A DNA stretch of 64,000 nucleotides from Sphingobacterium athyrii (GTDB taxonomy: Bacteria > Bacteroidota > Bacteroidia > Sphingobacteriales > Sphingobacteriaceae), in NCBI RefSeq assembly GCF_003071065.1, contig NZ_QCXX01000010.1, forward strand, positions 62,614-126,613. Direction: 5' to 3'. Below, in pieces: positions 43,727-52,590 of this stretch. The notes under the pieces are model-generated. The model saw only the letters and a list, made by a program, of their open reading frames with translations, was not told the DNA's origin and made no database searches. Position 1 is the first letter of the stretch, and each line of letters starts with the position of its first letter. The position numbers were made by a program, and so were the translations under genes.

Positions 43727-43740
43727 AAAAAGGTAACCCT
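43727..43740 (-). promoter_or_regulatory. shared upstream motif of heptad lipoprotein copy 2
   Basis: 14 bases identical to 43350-43363, 62 bases before the ATG, a similar distance as for copy 1. Confidence 0.5.
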
Positions 43741-44004
43741 TTAAAAAAATATATTTTTTTTAAAAGATATAACTACCTGAAATTTAGTTTTTTATTTGTA
43801 AAAAATAATCTTCAAATTAGTCCTTTTTAACTGATCTATGGGCGAGAAATTAAAAAAGGCACAAACGAATGGTTCGATATTCTTGTTTGGAGAGTTATAT
43901 AGGATACGGGTAAAAATAGGAAAGCAGGGTGTTACTTGCTGGTCGTTTGCACAAACAATTTTCAATTATTTTTATTAATTTATGAGGAAACGCTCTAAAA
44001 AAGA
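43741..44004. other. A/T-rich intergenic stretch
   Basis: 264 bases with homopolymer A and T runs between the divergent lipoprotein and dehydrogenase genes (339 bases gene-free in all). It must hold the dehydrogenase promoter, but no clear box was identified. Confidence 0.4.
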
Positions 44005-45363
44005 ATGACGATTATGTTTGATAAAGTTAAGAATATAATGGATTTGGCAAAATCAATAGACTTTGGCAAATTGGAGGAAATCTCGAAAAAGGTAGATCTA
44101 GGCGCTGTCATGGATGCGGTCTCGAAGATGGACGATAAGCAGCTCCATGGTTTAATGAAGATGCTTAATGCCGGTAATCAGAAAAAAGAATTGCCCCCTA
44201 TCAATGGAGATTTCTACGATATGGATAGCAAATTAAATGGATCAGACCGCCAACTTCAACTAAAGGTACGTGAGTTTATGGAGGAGGAGGTAAAGCCTAT
44301 TGTCAATAAATATTGGTTAAGGGACGAATTTCCTTTTGAAATTGTACCAAAACTAGCAGCCTTAAATATCTGCGGATATACTTATGAAGGATATGGATGT
44401 ATGGGCGGAAGTTCGCTGATGGAAGGCATTATTGCTGCGGAGATTGCTCGGGTAGATGCTTCAGTCGCTACTTTTTTTGGTGTACAGAGTGGTTTGGCCA
44501 TGGGTTCGATTTATATCTGTGGATCAGAAGAACAAAAGCAAGAGTGGCTGCCAAGAATGCAAAAGATGGAAGTAATTGGTGCTTTTGGTCTTACCGAGCC
44601 AGAAGTCGGTTCTGGAGTCGCGGGCGGTTTGACAACAACTTGTAAGAAGACTGACGAGGGATGGCTGTTGAATGGTCAGAAGAAATGGATTGGCAATTCG
44701 ACCTTTTCTGATATCACGATTGTCTGGGCAAGAGATCTGGATGATGGTGAGGTGAAAGGTTTTATTATCCGTAAAGACAATCCCGGTTTTTCAGTTGAAA
44801 AAATCAAGGATAAAATGGCTCTGCGGATTGTTCAGAATGGATTGATTACCTTAGATAATTGTATCGTTTCCGAGGCAGATCGACTGCAAAATGCCAATTC
44901 TTTTAAAGATACGGGCAAAGTACTTCAGATGACGCGCGCGGGAGTGGCATGGATGGCAGTAGGCTGCGCGCGTGGAGCTTATGAAAATGCGCTGGATTAT
45001 ACACGCAAAAGAAAACAATTTGGTAAACCTATTGCGTCTTTTCAGTTGATCCAAAATCATTTGGTCGAAATGCTTTCTAACCTTACGGCGATGCAAACGC
45101 TCGTCTTTAGGCTTTCTGAACTCCAGGATGCAGGGCAGCTGCGGGATGAACATGCTTCACTTGCTAAGGTCTTCTGTTCATTGCGTACGAGAGATATTGT
45201 ATCTAAGGCGAGGGAAGTCATGGGGGGGAATGGCATTTTATTGGAATATAATGTCGCCAGATTCCTTGCCGATGCCGAAGCTATTTATTCTTATGAAGGG
45301 ACCAAAGAAATTAATTCGCTTATTGTTGGACGAAGTATCACTGGGTTTAGTGCCTTTGTTTAA
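44005..45363 (+). CDS. acyl-CoA dehydrogenase, glutaryl-CoA dehydrogenase-like, with N-terminal extension
   Basis: 452-residue flavoenzyme. FAD/substrate blocks: GAFGLTEPEVGSGVAG, QKKWIGNSTFSDITIVWARD, RKQFGKPIASFQLIQ and the catalytic Glu in YSYEGTKEINSLIVGRSITG, the arrangement typical of the glutaryl-CoA dehydrogenase branch. The first 70 residues (IDFGKLEEISKKVDLGAVMD and following) are an extra helical segment not found in standard members of about 390 residues. The start at 44005 is ACG-ATT-ATG context; internal Met4 is an alternative. Substrate is inferred. Confidence 0.88.
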   Translation: MTIMFDKVKNIMDLAKSIDFGKLEEISKKVDLGAVMDAVSKMDDKQLHGLMKMLNAGNQKKELPPINGDFYDMDSKLNGSDRQLQLKVREFMEEEVKPIVNKYWLRDEFPFEIVPKLAALNICGYTYEGYGCMGGSSLMEGIIAAEIARVDASVATFFGVQSGLAMGSIYICGSEEQKQEWLPRMQKMEVIGAFGLTEPEVGSGVAGGLTTTCKKTDEGWLLNGQKKWIGNSTFSDITIVWARDLDDGEVKGFIIRKDNPGFSVEKIKDKMALRIVQNGLITLDNCIVSEADRLQNANSFKDTGKVLQMTRAGVAWMAVGCARGAYENALDYTRKRKQFGKPIASFQLIQNHLVEMLSNLTAMQTLVFRLSELQDAGQLRDEHASLAKVFCSLRTRDIVSKAREVMGGNGILLEYNVARFLADAEAIYSYEGTKEINSLIVGRSITGFSAFV

Positions 45364-45410
45364 AACGTTTGCCAAATCCTGATGGGAGCGAGAGAAGGCT
45401 GTAATGAATA

Positions 45411-45453
45411 AAAAAAGATAAGGCGCTGTTAATTCCAGCGCCTTATCTTTTTT
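45411..45453. terminator. bidirectional intrinsic terminator
   Basis: An 18-bp perfect inverted repeat (45411-45428 with 45436-45453) with core AAGGCGCTG/CAGCGCCTT between convergent genes. Confidence 0.9.
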
Positions 45454-45456
45454 ATT

Positions 45457-46239
45457 CTATTTGCGCTTAAATCTCATAATGGCAATATCACCCATGATAA
45501 AAGTCAGTGTATTTTCACTAACATCGTAGCTGTTTACTTTTTCTAATGTAGAAAAGAAAGTCGCTTCGCCGCTACCCTCACAAGCCATTTTTGTAGACAT
45601 GATCGGTCCAAAACTGATTTGATGCCCGTTTGTCTTAAAAGTAGCGTTGTAATTGTTACAACTGCTATTTCCATTTATCTTGCCATCTACAGTGTTGAAT
45701 GTCATCGTTGGTTTACGATTCGGATATAATCCCTCAAAAGCGATACGTGGTCCGGAAATGTAATCGAGTTCCCAGGTTCCGCTTAAATTTTGCTTTTCCT
45801 CCAATAATTTAAATTTTGCTAAGGGAGCCATTCTTGCTTTATTTAAACTGAGGATACCATTGTTAATGGTATAGTTGTCTGCTGTGATCAACGCTTTGGA
45901 TAAAGCTTGCTCGATGGACATATCCGGACACGCCATCATCGTTGACATTCCCTGTGCGAATTTGATTTTTCCATTGGCAGAAAAAGTAAGTTCACCACCT
46001 ATGCCGTTACAACCAGCGCTGGCGCTGTATCTTTTTTCTTCCAGTTTGAGGAAAGGAACTTTGCCATTGACCTGGGCGGCGACCGCTTTCCCACCGACTT
46101 CTATTAATTGCCATTTTTTTCCAATAAGAAGGGTAGATGTATTGTCCGTGTCTTGTTTGTCTGAATTCTTTTTCGATACTGCGCAACTTGTCAGCGCAAG
46201 AACAGCCATCATCAATACCAAAATGTTTCTAAATCTCAT
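45457..46239 (-). CDS. lipoprotein with two META (HslJ-like) domains
   Basis: 260 residues. Lipoprotein signal with Cys in LALTSCAVSKK (about residue 19). Two META/HslJ-type domains: the first (about 38-140) has GKKWQLIEVGGKAV and ASAGCNGIGGELTF, the second (about 150-255) has GTWELDYISGPRIAF and NSSCNNYNATF with STKMACEGSGEATFF. Each has the conserved Cys-Asn turn. Such proteins are linked to stress or heat-shock responses (HslJ) and motility (META); role here unknown. Confidence 0.85.
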   Translation of the reverse strand: MRFRNILVLMMAVLALTSCAVSKKNSDKQDTDNTSTLLIGKKWQLIEVGGKAVAAQVNGKVPFLKLEEKRYSASAGCNGIGGELTFSANGKIKFAQGMSTMMACPDMSIEQALSKALITADNYTINNGILSLNKARMAPLAKFKLLEEKQNLSGTWELDYISGPRIAFEGLYPNRKPTMTFNTVDGKINGNSSCNNYNATFKTNGHQISFGPIMSTKMACEGSGEATFFSTLEKVNSYDVSENTLTFIMGDIAIMRFKRK

Positions 46240-46310
46240 CTTTTAAATTTTTATATAAAACACTATTTCTAACGTTTGGTTTGGCAAAGCGCTACAAAAG
46301 GCACTTAACA

Positions 46311-46341
46311 AAATAAGGCTTCCCATTGGGAAGCCTTATTT
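46311..46341 (-). terminator. intrinsic terminator of pyrG-yidC
   Basis: AAATAAGGCTTCCC (46311-46324) pairs with GGGAAGCCTTATTT (46328-46341). Confidence 0.85.
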
Positions 46342-46360
46342 ATCAGCTATATAAATTGTA

Positions 46361-48184
46361 CTATTTATTTTTGTTTTGTTGTGCTTGTTGCTGAGCACGC
46401 ATCATTTCTTCCATTTTAGCTTGGAAGCTAGACTTCTTTTCAGCTTTAGGATTCTTTTTATTTTCCTCCAGTTTAGCTAAGATTTTATCGTCATTTACCA
46501 TTGAACGGATTACTAACTGTGTCAAGAACGTAAATAATGCACTTAAAAAATAGTAATAGTTCAAACCAGCAGGGAAGCTATTCAAGACAAAGAAGAAGAT
46601 CAAAGGCATGATATAACCCATGTATTTCATTTGACCAGTTGCGCCCGAAGTCGCATTGTTATACCAAGTGGTCAACAATGTTGTTAGGGTCATCAAGATA
46701 CACATCAAAGAGATGTGGTTGAATGATCCAAAGATGGGTGCAAATGTAAACAAGGTGTCATAGGTAGACATATCCTTCATAAACAAGAAGCTCTGTCCTC
46801 TTAATTCAAATAAATTTGGAAAGAAATAGAAGAAAGCAATTGTAAATGGCATTTGAAGTACAAGAGGTAAACAGCCTCCGAGTGGATTCACGCCGACCTG
46901 TTTATACAACTTCATCTGCTCCTGTTGCATCAACATTTGATTGTCTTCACCGACTTTCGCTTTGATCTCATCCAACTGCGGCTTTAATACCCGCATTTTA
47001 GCCATAGATACGTATGACTTGTAAGTCATTGGTGAAAGAACCAGTTTTAACAATAATGTAAGTAACAAGATGACAATACCATAGCTCATATGGAAACCAT
47101 CCAAAAAGTTAAATGCAGGCACGGTGATCCATTGATTGATCCAGCGCATAGGTCCCCAGCCCATGTTGATAATGGATTGGTAGTCATTTCCTTCTGCTTT
47201 TAATACATTGTATTGATTTGGCCCAAAAAAGAAGTTCAAAGAATAATTATTGTCTTTATGGTTGTCAAAAGCCAATTCAGCGTTGGTGTTGTAAAATTTT
47301 ATGACATCACCTTCCGTCGCATGTTTTACATCGATTTTCGCGTTAACGAATCCATCTTTGGCATTTAGGATATTGGAGAAATAATGTTGCTTAAAAGCAA
47401 TCCATTGTACTTTCTTTTCCAGTGCTTCATCATCATCCTTCGATTCTGACAAATGGTCTACTTTATTATCTTCTTGATAATAAAGGGTAGATTTTTGTCT
47501 CTCAGATTCAATATTCTGTTCTTTTTGTCTAAGAACGGTACTCCAGTTCAATGTCAATGTTTTTTGACTCTGTGGGATCAGGTTTTGAATACCTTTTGTA
47601 TTGACATTAAGAGCTACATTGTAACCTTTTCCGGCAATAGAATATACATACTCAATATATTGATCGGCACTGTAATTCAGTTTGAATTTTACTGATTGTT
47701 TTCCTTCGCCGGAAACCTGAATGTCCGAAGATTCAGTATTAAAGAATAAATCGTTTGTCGAGATGTTCTGTCCTGCTGCATTGAAGAGGAAACCAAACTT
47801 ATTATCTTCACCGTCAAAAAGCATCAAAGGTTTTCCATTGAAATTCTTTTCACCTTTGAGTTCGACTGATTTCACTTTACCACCTTTTGTGCTGATTTTG
47901 GCAATGATGGCATCATTTTCAAGTGTAATGATTTTTTCAGTTCCAAATTTTGATGCACCAAAAGGTTTTTTCAGTTCAGCTGAATCTGCAATCACTGCTG
48001 TTTGCGCTGTTTTAGCTTTTGCGGTAGAGTCACTTGTTGCAGGTTGTCCTTTTGCAGCCTGAGCTTTAGCCTCCTGTCGCGCTTGTTCTTGTTTGATTTC
48101 TGATTCTGAAGGCTTCATCAGGTAAAATGAACCAGTGATGATGGCAAACATCAGGACCAAACCAATTAGGGTATTTCTATCCAT
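46361..48184 (-). CDS. yidC: membrane protein insertase YidC
   Basis: 607 residues. TM1 at the N-terminus (TLIGLVLMFAIITGSFYLM), then a large periplasmic domain (about 60-340), and five helices in the 60KD_IMP domain from about 350: GFHMSYGIVILLLTLLLKLVLSPM, KMRVLKPQLDEIKAKVGEDN (cytoplasmic hairpin) and NPLGGCLPLVLQMPFTIAFF. The tail is basic, as is common for ribosome contact. It inserts inner-membrane proteins with or without Sec. Encoded 40 bases after pyrG. Confidence 0.97.
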   Translation of the reverse strand: MDRNTLIGLVLMFAIITGSFYLMKPSESEIKQEQARQEAKAQAAKGQPATSDSTAKAKTAQTAVIADSAELKKPFGASKFGTEKIITLENDAIIAKISTKGGKVKSVELKGEKNFNGKPLMLFDGEDNKFGFLFNAAGQNISTNDLFFNTESSDIQVSGEGKQSVKFKLNYSADQYIEYVYSIAGKGYNVALNVNTKGIQNLIPQSQKTLTLNWSTVLRQKEQNIESERQKSTLYYQEDNKVDHLSESKDDDEALEKKVQWIAFKQHYFSNILNAKDGFVNAKIDVKHATEGDVIKFYNTNAELAFDNHKDNNYSLNFFFGPNQYNVLKAEGNDYQSIINMGWGPMRWINQWITVPAFNFLDGFHMSYGIVILLLTLLLKLVLSPMTYKSYVSMAKMRVLKPQLDEIKAKVGEDNQMLMQQEQMKLYKQVGVNPLGGCLPLVLQMPFTIAFFYFFPNLFELRGQSFLFMKDMSTYDTLFTFAPIFGSFNHISLMCILMTLTTLLTTWYNNATSGATGQMKYMGYIMPLIFFFVLNSFPAGLNYYYFLSALFTFLTQLVIRSMVNDDKILAKLEENKKNPKAEKKSSFQAKMEEMMRAQQQAQQNKNK

Positions 48185-48223
48185 CTTTAATAACTAAACT
48201 TAATTAATTTTATCCTTCTAATA

Positions 48224-49834
48224 CTACTTTGATTTCTTGTTGGCCAAAGCAGCGGCTACAAAGCTAACAAAAAGTGGGTGAGGATTTGCAACAGTTGACT
48301 TTAATTCTGGATGAAATTGTCCGGCAACGAAAAAAGGATGGTTTTTCAATTCGACAATTTCAACTAATCCAGTCTCCGGGTTGAAGCCCGAAGCGATCAT
48401 TCCTGCTGCCTCATATTGTTTTAAATAGTCATTGTTAAATTCATAACGGTGACGGTGTCTTTCGGAAATTTTTGTTTTTCCATAAATGGCAAAGGCTTTG
48501 GTGCCTTTTTTAATTTCACAGTCGTAAGCACCTAAACGCATTGTGCCACCCATATTGGTGATGTTTTTTTGCTCTTCCATCAGATTGATGACAGGATTGC
48601 TGGTGTTCGCATCCATTTCAAAACTATTGGCATCTTTTAATCCCAATACATTTCTGCCAAACTCAATGACCGAACATTGCATACCCAGACAAATACCAAA
48701 GAATGGAATGTTATTTTCACGTACATATTTGATCGCGTTTAATTTGCCGTCCAGACCACGTTCGCCAAAGCCTGGAGCGACCAATACACCGTCCATACCT
48801 TTTAGCTTTTCAGCGACGTTTTCTTTTGTAACACTTTCGGCAGCGATATAACTCACCTTTACTTTACATTCATTTGTTGCACCGGCATGGATAAATCCTT
48901 CAGTAATGGATTTATAAGCGTCTGGAAGTTCAACATATTTTCCCACTAAAGCAATGCAAACTTCACTTGTTGGATTTTTGAGCTTACCTAGGAAGTTTTT
49001 CCAGTTTTCCAGATCCGGCTCGTTTTTATTGGAAAGTTTTAGCTTTGTTAGGGCCGTTTTATCCAGATTTTCTTTTAACATTAATAAAGGAACGTCATAG
49101 ATGGTCGAAGCATCGATAGATTCCACGACAGCATTGATGTTAACATTACAGAACTGTGCTAATTTTTTGCGGATTTCCTGAGATAATTTGTGCTCTGTAC
49201 GGCATACCAGGATATCTGGTTGTACCCCATATTCCAATAATGTTTTGACGGAGTGCTGTGTTGGTTTGGTTTTAAGTTCACCGGCTGCAGCTAAATATGG
49301 GACCAAAGTTAGATGAATAACTAAAGAATTATTCGCCCCCAGTTCCCAGCGTAGCTGTCTTACAGCTTCAACAAATGGAAGGGATTCGATATCCCCTACA
49401 GTTCCACCGAGTTCAGTAATAATGATATCATATTCACCGGATTCACCCAAAAGCTGCATGCGGCGTTTGATCTCATCAGTGATATGTGGGATGACTTGAA
49501 CGGTTTTTCCTAAATATGCCCCTTCACGCTCTTGTTGGATGACGTGTTGGTAGATACGACCTGTTGTTACATTATTCGCTTGTGAGGTAGGGACGTTTAA
49601 GAAACGCTCATAGTGGCCAAGGTCAAGGTCAGTTTCGGCTCCATCTTCAGTAACATAACATTCACCATGCTCATAAGGATTCAATGTTCCTGGGTCAATG
49701 TTAATGTAAGGATCGAATTTTTGAATAGTCACTTTGTAGCCACGTGCCTGGAGAAGTTTAGCAAGGGAGGCTGCAATAATACCTTTCCCTAACGACGAAG
49801 TAACGCCGCCCGTAACAAAAATATATTTAGTCAT
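48224..49834 (-). CDS. pyrG: CTP synthase
   Basis: Glutamine-dependent amination of UTP. The N-terminal synthetase begins KYIFVTGGVTSSLGKGI with the P-loop, followed by QKFDPYINIDPGTLNP and ELGGTVGDIESLPF. The glutaminase domain has the nucleophile Cys382 in FFGICLGMQCSV and the catalytic His/Glu in QFHPELKS. 536 residues, normal. First gene of the pyrG-yidC unit. Confidence 0.98.
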   Translation of the reverse strand: MTKYIFVTGGVTSSLGKGIIAASLAKLLQARGYKVTIQKFDPYINIDPGTLNPYEHGECYVTEDGAETDLDLGHYERFLNVPTSQANNVTTGRIYQHVIQQEREGAYLGKTVQVIPHITDEIKRRMQLLGESGEYDIIITELGGTVGDIESLPFVEAVRQLRWELGANNSLVIHLTLVPYLAAAGELKTKPTQHSVKTLLEYGVQPDILVCRTEHKLSQEIRKKLAQFCNVNINAVVESIDASTIYDVPLLMLKENLDKTALTKLKLSNKNEPDLENWKNFLGKLKNPTSEVCIALVGKYVELPDAYKSITEGFIHAGATNECKVKVSYIAAESVTKENVAEKLKGMDGVLVAPGFGERGLDGKLNAIKYVRENNIPFFGICLGMQCSVIEFGRNVLGLKDANSFEMDANTSNPVINLMEEQKNITNMGGTMRLGAYDCEIKKGTKAFAIYGKTKISERHRHRYEFNNDYLKQYEAAGMIASGFNPETGLVEIVELKNHPFFVAGQFHPELKSTVANPHPLFVSFVAAALANKKSK

Positions 49835-49959
49835 AACAATTAAAGGATTTTCAATTTTATGTGGTCAAAATGACCAATAATAGTTGCTTTATGTACGGGA
49901 TACAAAGATAGCAATTTTTTATTCAATATTATAATTGAAAGATTCACTGAATAAATAAA

Positions 49960-51048
49960 TTAAAAATAGATGTTGCCCTGGTTATCGATTGTAGCCTTTA
50001 AATCGGGTTGCGATTTCGACTTAATCTCAATGCGATAGAACTTATTGGCATTGGAAAAGACAAGTTGATAATGCTTATTGATATTAATGATTTCAGGGTA
50101 AAATTTGCTCAATTCATCAAGAGACGTTGCATAGCGCTTATTTGCATTCCAGTAAATTTGTTGCATGTAAAAAATATTCCAGACAGTTTTTTCCAATGCC
50201 AAAAATTGTTCATCTACGAATTGTTGTTCGTCTTGATCCACAAATTTGATATGTCCCCATCGTTCGGGATAATGCATGTTAATCAGACCAATGGGCGACC
50301 ATACCCAGTTTTCTTCCGCAAGTGTCTTGCCAGTATTATCCTTTCTTTTGATATAACCTTTTCCATTGACATCATAGTGCCATTGTACGCGGGAGAAATT
50401 TATCTTCCACACTTCATTTGCCTTGATTTGATTTCCTTCACCAAAGTATTTTAGACTTTTGACCGGGATCTTCATTTCGACGGTCCAAAAATTATCTTTA
50501 TCGGTTGGATTATTTATTGTTCCATCTTTATAAACAGCACTTTGGATATCTTTGGTGTCCCAGTTTAAGTTAGCTTTCCCACCAAAACGATAAGGTTTGG
50601 TCATGAGGAGATCCATGATCGTATTCAGAGCATTAACTTCAATTTCAATATATTCAGGAGATTGCAGATTAGGTTTCAGAAATACCTCAAAGTCATTGTC
50701 ATGATAGATGATGGTGTCTTTCTGTCTGAGGTAACCATTGATATGAGGTTCTTCCAACTTAGCAAACAGATAGAGATTTTCGTTATCCCAGAGCATTTTG
50801 ACACGAGTTTCTAGCGCAGGTTTTGGTTTACTGTTTCCTTCTATGTCTTTGAATGTATTTGTCCATGCTGCCTTTGCCCAAGATATTTCGTCATCTTTAC
50901 CATCAATTTCGATCGCGGTTTGAGCTTTTTGGACAAAGTAAATCTCTGGCTTAGACTGTAATCGGAGAAAATCACCTACATTTCGCTGTGCAAAAATGGT
51001 TGTCGTCTGTAGGGTAAGAGCTAATATAAAAAAAACAGTTTTCATCAA
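49960..51048 (-). CDS. exported carbohydrate-binding family 9-like protein
   Basis: 362 residues with a signal peptide (FFILALTLQTTTIFAQ). The next 230 residues form a CBM9-like fold: IEIDGKDDEISWAKAAWTNTFKDI in outline, RVKMLWDNENLYLFAKLEEPH, IIYHDNDFEVFLKP, then VEMKIPVKSLKYFG and NFSRVQWHYD. These proteins are widespread in Bacteroidota and often annotated as sugar-binding or hydrolase-associated. No catalytic domain is seen. Upstream of pyrG with 126 bases between; probably independent. Confidence 0.82.
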   Translation of the reverse strand: MMKTVFFILALTLQTTTIFAQRNVGDFLRLQSKPEIYFVQKAQTAIEIDGKDDEISWAKAAWTNTFKDIEGNSKPKPALETRVKMLWDNENLYLFAKLEEPHINGYLRQKDTIIYHDNDFEVFLKPNLQSPEYIEIEVNALNTIMDLLMTKPYRFGGKANLNWDTKDIQSAVYKDGTINNPTDKDNFWTVEMKIPVKSLKYFGEGNQIKANEVWKINFSRVQWHYDVNGKGYIKRKDNTGKTLAEENWVWSPIGLINMHYPERWGHIKFVDQDEQQFVDEQFLALEKTVWNIFYMQQIYWNANKRYATSLDELSKFYPEIININKHYQLVFSNANKFYRIEIKSKSQPDLKATIDNQGNIYF

Positions 51049-51328
51049 GATATTGTATGTCTATTAGTTACCAAGAAATTTATGTAAGCGCGCTTAATGG
51101 GGCTGTTTTTATAAAATCCTAAAATTTCCATTGATTTCTATGTATGGAAGATTGGCAGTGCTAAAAGTAAGTAAAATGTTTTAGCTAAGCAAAGAGGGGT
51201 GATTCTTTTTAAGAAATCAGATTCGATTGTCTTAATTTTATTACATGGGGTTTCGTGTTGATCTAAGTGGTAGGGTGAGCGGGGTGGATTTGTCCCGGGT
51301 AGGAAGATGGTTGATTTGGTAGGAAATA
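51049..51328. other. gene-free stretch
   Basis: About 280 bases before the L19 terminator. A frame at 51138-51464 runs antisense-like through the rplS end and the terminator and is not gene-like. Nothing else is supported here. Confidence 0.4.
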
Positions 51329-51363
51329 AAAAAAGGCTTTGATAAAATTCAAAGCCTTTTTTT
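51328..51363 (-). terminator. intrinsic terminator after rplS
   Basis: A 15-bp perfect stem (51328-51342 with 51349-51363), core GGCTTTGA/TCAAAGCC, six-base loop. Confidence 0.9.
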
Positions 51364-51381
51364 ATGCCGTGGTAGTCGTAA

Positions 51382-51729
51382 TTAGATTCTTTTTGATTTA
51401 ATACGAGCAGCTTTACCGGTAAGGCCACGTAAATAGAATAATTTAGCGCGACGAACTTTACCATAGCTGTTTACTACAATTTTTTCAATGTTTGGTGAGT
51501 TTACAGGGAAAATACGTTCAACACCTACACCGTTTGAGATTTTACGAACGGTAAAAGTAGCGTTAGCACCTTCGCTGTTTAATTGGATTACTACACCTTG
51601 GTACACCTGAACACGCTCTTTATTTCCTTCGCGAATTTTATAATGAACGCTGATGGTATCTCCGGCTTTGAAAGCGGGAATTTCATTTCTTACTACCGCT
51701 TGTTCTTCTACAAATTTTACTAAATCCAT
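51382..51729 (-). CDS. rplS: 50S ribosomal protein L19
   Basis: 115 residues. Family blocks include FKAGDTISVHYKIREGNKERVQ in outline, FEGVVI-like VYQGVVIQLN, TFTVRKISNGVGVERIFPVNSP and GKVRRAKLFYLRGLTGKAARIK. It sits at the 30S-50S interface. A TATCTTTG promoter element lies about 120 bases upstream, leaving an unusually long leader for this window. Confidence 0.98.
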   Translation of the reverse strand: MDLVKFVEEQAVVRNEIPAFKAGDTISVHYKIREGNKERVQVYQGVVIQLNSEGANATFTVRKISNGVGVERIFPVNSPNIEKIVVNSYGKVRRAKLFYLRGLTGKAARIKSKRI

Positions 51730-51849
51730 GATTTCGAGTAATTATTAACGATTTATATCCTGTAAAAATCGGAATGCAATATTACGACTTATTTTTTGAA
51801 TATGAAAATACTTTTTGAAAAAACTATCGACTGTTATTCAAATCGGACG

Positions 51850-51857
51850 CAAAGATA
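51850..51857 (-). promoter_or_regulatory. -7 promoter element for rplS
   Basis: TATCTTTG on the minus strand, a full TAnnTTTG match. The predicted leader of about 115 bases contains a CGATTT/AAATCG stem at 51749-51771, near the start codon. Confidence 0.5.
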
Positions 51858-52071
51858 TGAAAATGAAATGGATAATCTAAAGTTATTTTGAATATTCCTT
51901 TATATGGTTATTTGACCGTGTTTTTGCGCTTTAAAATGGTCCTTATAGATGCTGCTGATAAAAATATTGGTCAATCAATCAGTAATTTAGTATAAAAAAT
52001 GCATTGAGGTATTGACAAATTCAAAAATTGATTCGATATTTGTGCCACACAAAACAAAGGTGATACCTTTT
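51858..52071. other. intergenic stretch before tRNA-Pro
   Basis: A/T-rich. TTG at 52012-52014 and GATATTTG at 52035-52042 are a near-consensus promoter 29 bases before the tRNA; TACCTTTT directly next to the tRNA is a second, less likely candidate. No gene seen. Confidence 0.4.
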
Positions 52072-52145
52072 CGGGGTGTAGCGTAGCCCGGTATCGCGCC
52101 ACATTTGGGATGTGGAGGTCGTAGGTTCGAATCCTGCCACCCCGA
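52072..52145 (+). tRNA. tRNA-Pro (anticodon TGG)
   Basis: 74 bases: acceptor CGGGGTG pairs with CACCCCG, D arm GCGTAGCCCGGTATCGC, anticodon arm CCACA-TTTGGGA-TGTGG, T arm GTAGG-TTCGAAT-CCTGC, discriminator A, CCA not encoded. A terminator hairpin follows directly. Its 3' end is repeated 148 bases downstream. Confidence 0.95.
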
Positions 52146-52183
52146 CTAAAGAGCTCTAACGAAAGTTAGAGCTTTTATTGTTT
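52130..52183 (+). repeat. direct repeat, first copy (tRNA-Pro 3' end plus terminator)
   Basis: 54 bases starting in the T loop and running through the tRNA-Pro terminator. It matches 52278-52331 at 52 of 54 positions. Confidence 0.9.
52152..52176 (+). terminator. intrinsic terminator of tRNA-Pro
   Basis: AGCTCTAAC-GAAA-GTTAGAGCT, nine pairs with a GAAA tetraloop, then TTT. Confidence 0.8.
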
Positions 52184-52186
52184 CTA

Positions 52187-52207
52187 GGCAGGACGAGAAC
52201 CTACGGC
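52187..52207 (-). repeat. inverted partial copy of the tRNA-Pro T arm
   Basis: On the minus strand the segment reads like the tRNA-Pro T arm and flank, with GTAGGTTC and CCTGCC preserved and a few changes between. It lies between the two direct repeats. Confidence 0.55.
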
Positions 52208-52277
52208 CGGTTAAGTTGCTATGGGGTTCGATCCGAAGGAGGCTCAGGGTGGTGTCTGGGCCATGTGTGGCTGAGCC

Positions 52278-52331
52278 AATCCTGCCACCCCGACTAAAAA
52301 GCGCTAACGAAAGTTAGAGCTTTTATTGTTT
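52278..52331 (+). repeat. direct repeat, second copy (tRNA-Pro 3' end plus terminator)
   Basis: Near-exact copy of 52130-52183, without the rest of a tRNA. Its hairpin AGCGCTAAC-GAAA-GTTAGAGCT has one mismatch. It resembles the attachment-site duplication left by integration or recombination at a tRNA 3' end. Confidence 0.85.
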
Positions 52332-52470
52332 TATCGTTTCCGTCTATTTTTCTTCTTGGCTCCATTATTGTATCAATTCAGTTGCCGATAGCAAGCAAAA
52401 GAATAGGGGATCGCGGAAACAAGATGGATATGACCTATAAATAGCCTTTTAGGATCCAATTTTTTCGTGA

Positions 52471-52590
52471 CGATTTACCCAATGTGGATGGAATTCTTTA
52501 GTTTTGGCTCTGCTAGCTAAGGAAGATTACACTATTGCCTCCTCGGCAAAGAAACGTTTGGAAAAACTCAGAAATACGGACGAACAATGA
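52471..52590 (+). pseudogene. C-terminal remnant of a TPR protein gene
   Basis: The frame ending at 52590 translates at its end to SSAKKRLEKLRNTDEQ, close to the C-terminus of the intact gene downstream (PSAKERLQKLNKK). It has no start codon or TPR body, so only the tail of a lost paralogue survives. Its TGA overlaps the next ATG as ATGA, a coupling that would make sense only if this were once a full upstream gene. Confidence 0.5.

Noticed and set aside
51138..51464. 108-codon frame on the minus strand across the rplS end
   Set aside because: It runs through the rplS terminator and overlaps rplS in another frame; composition is not protein-like.
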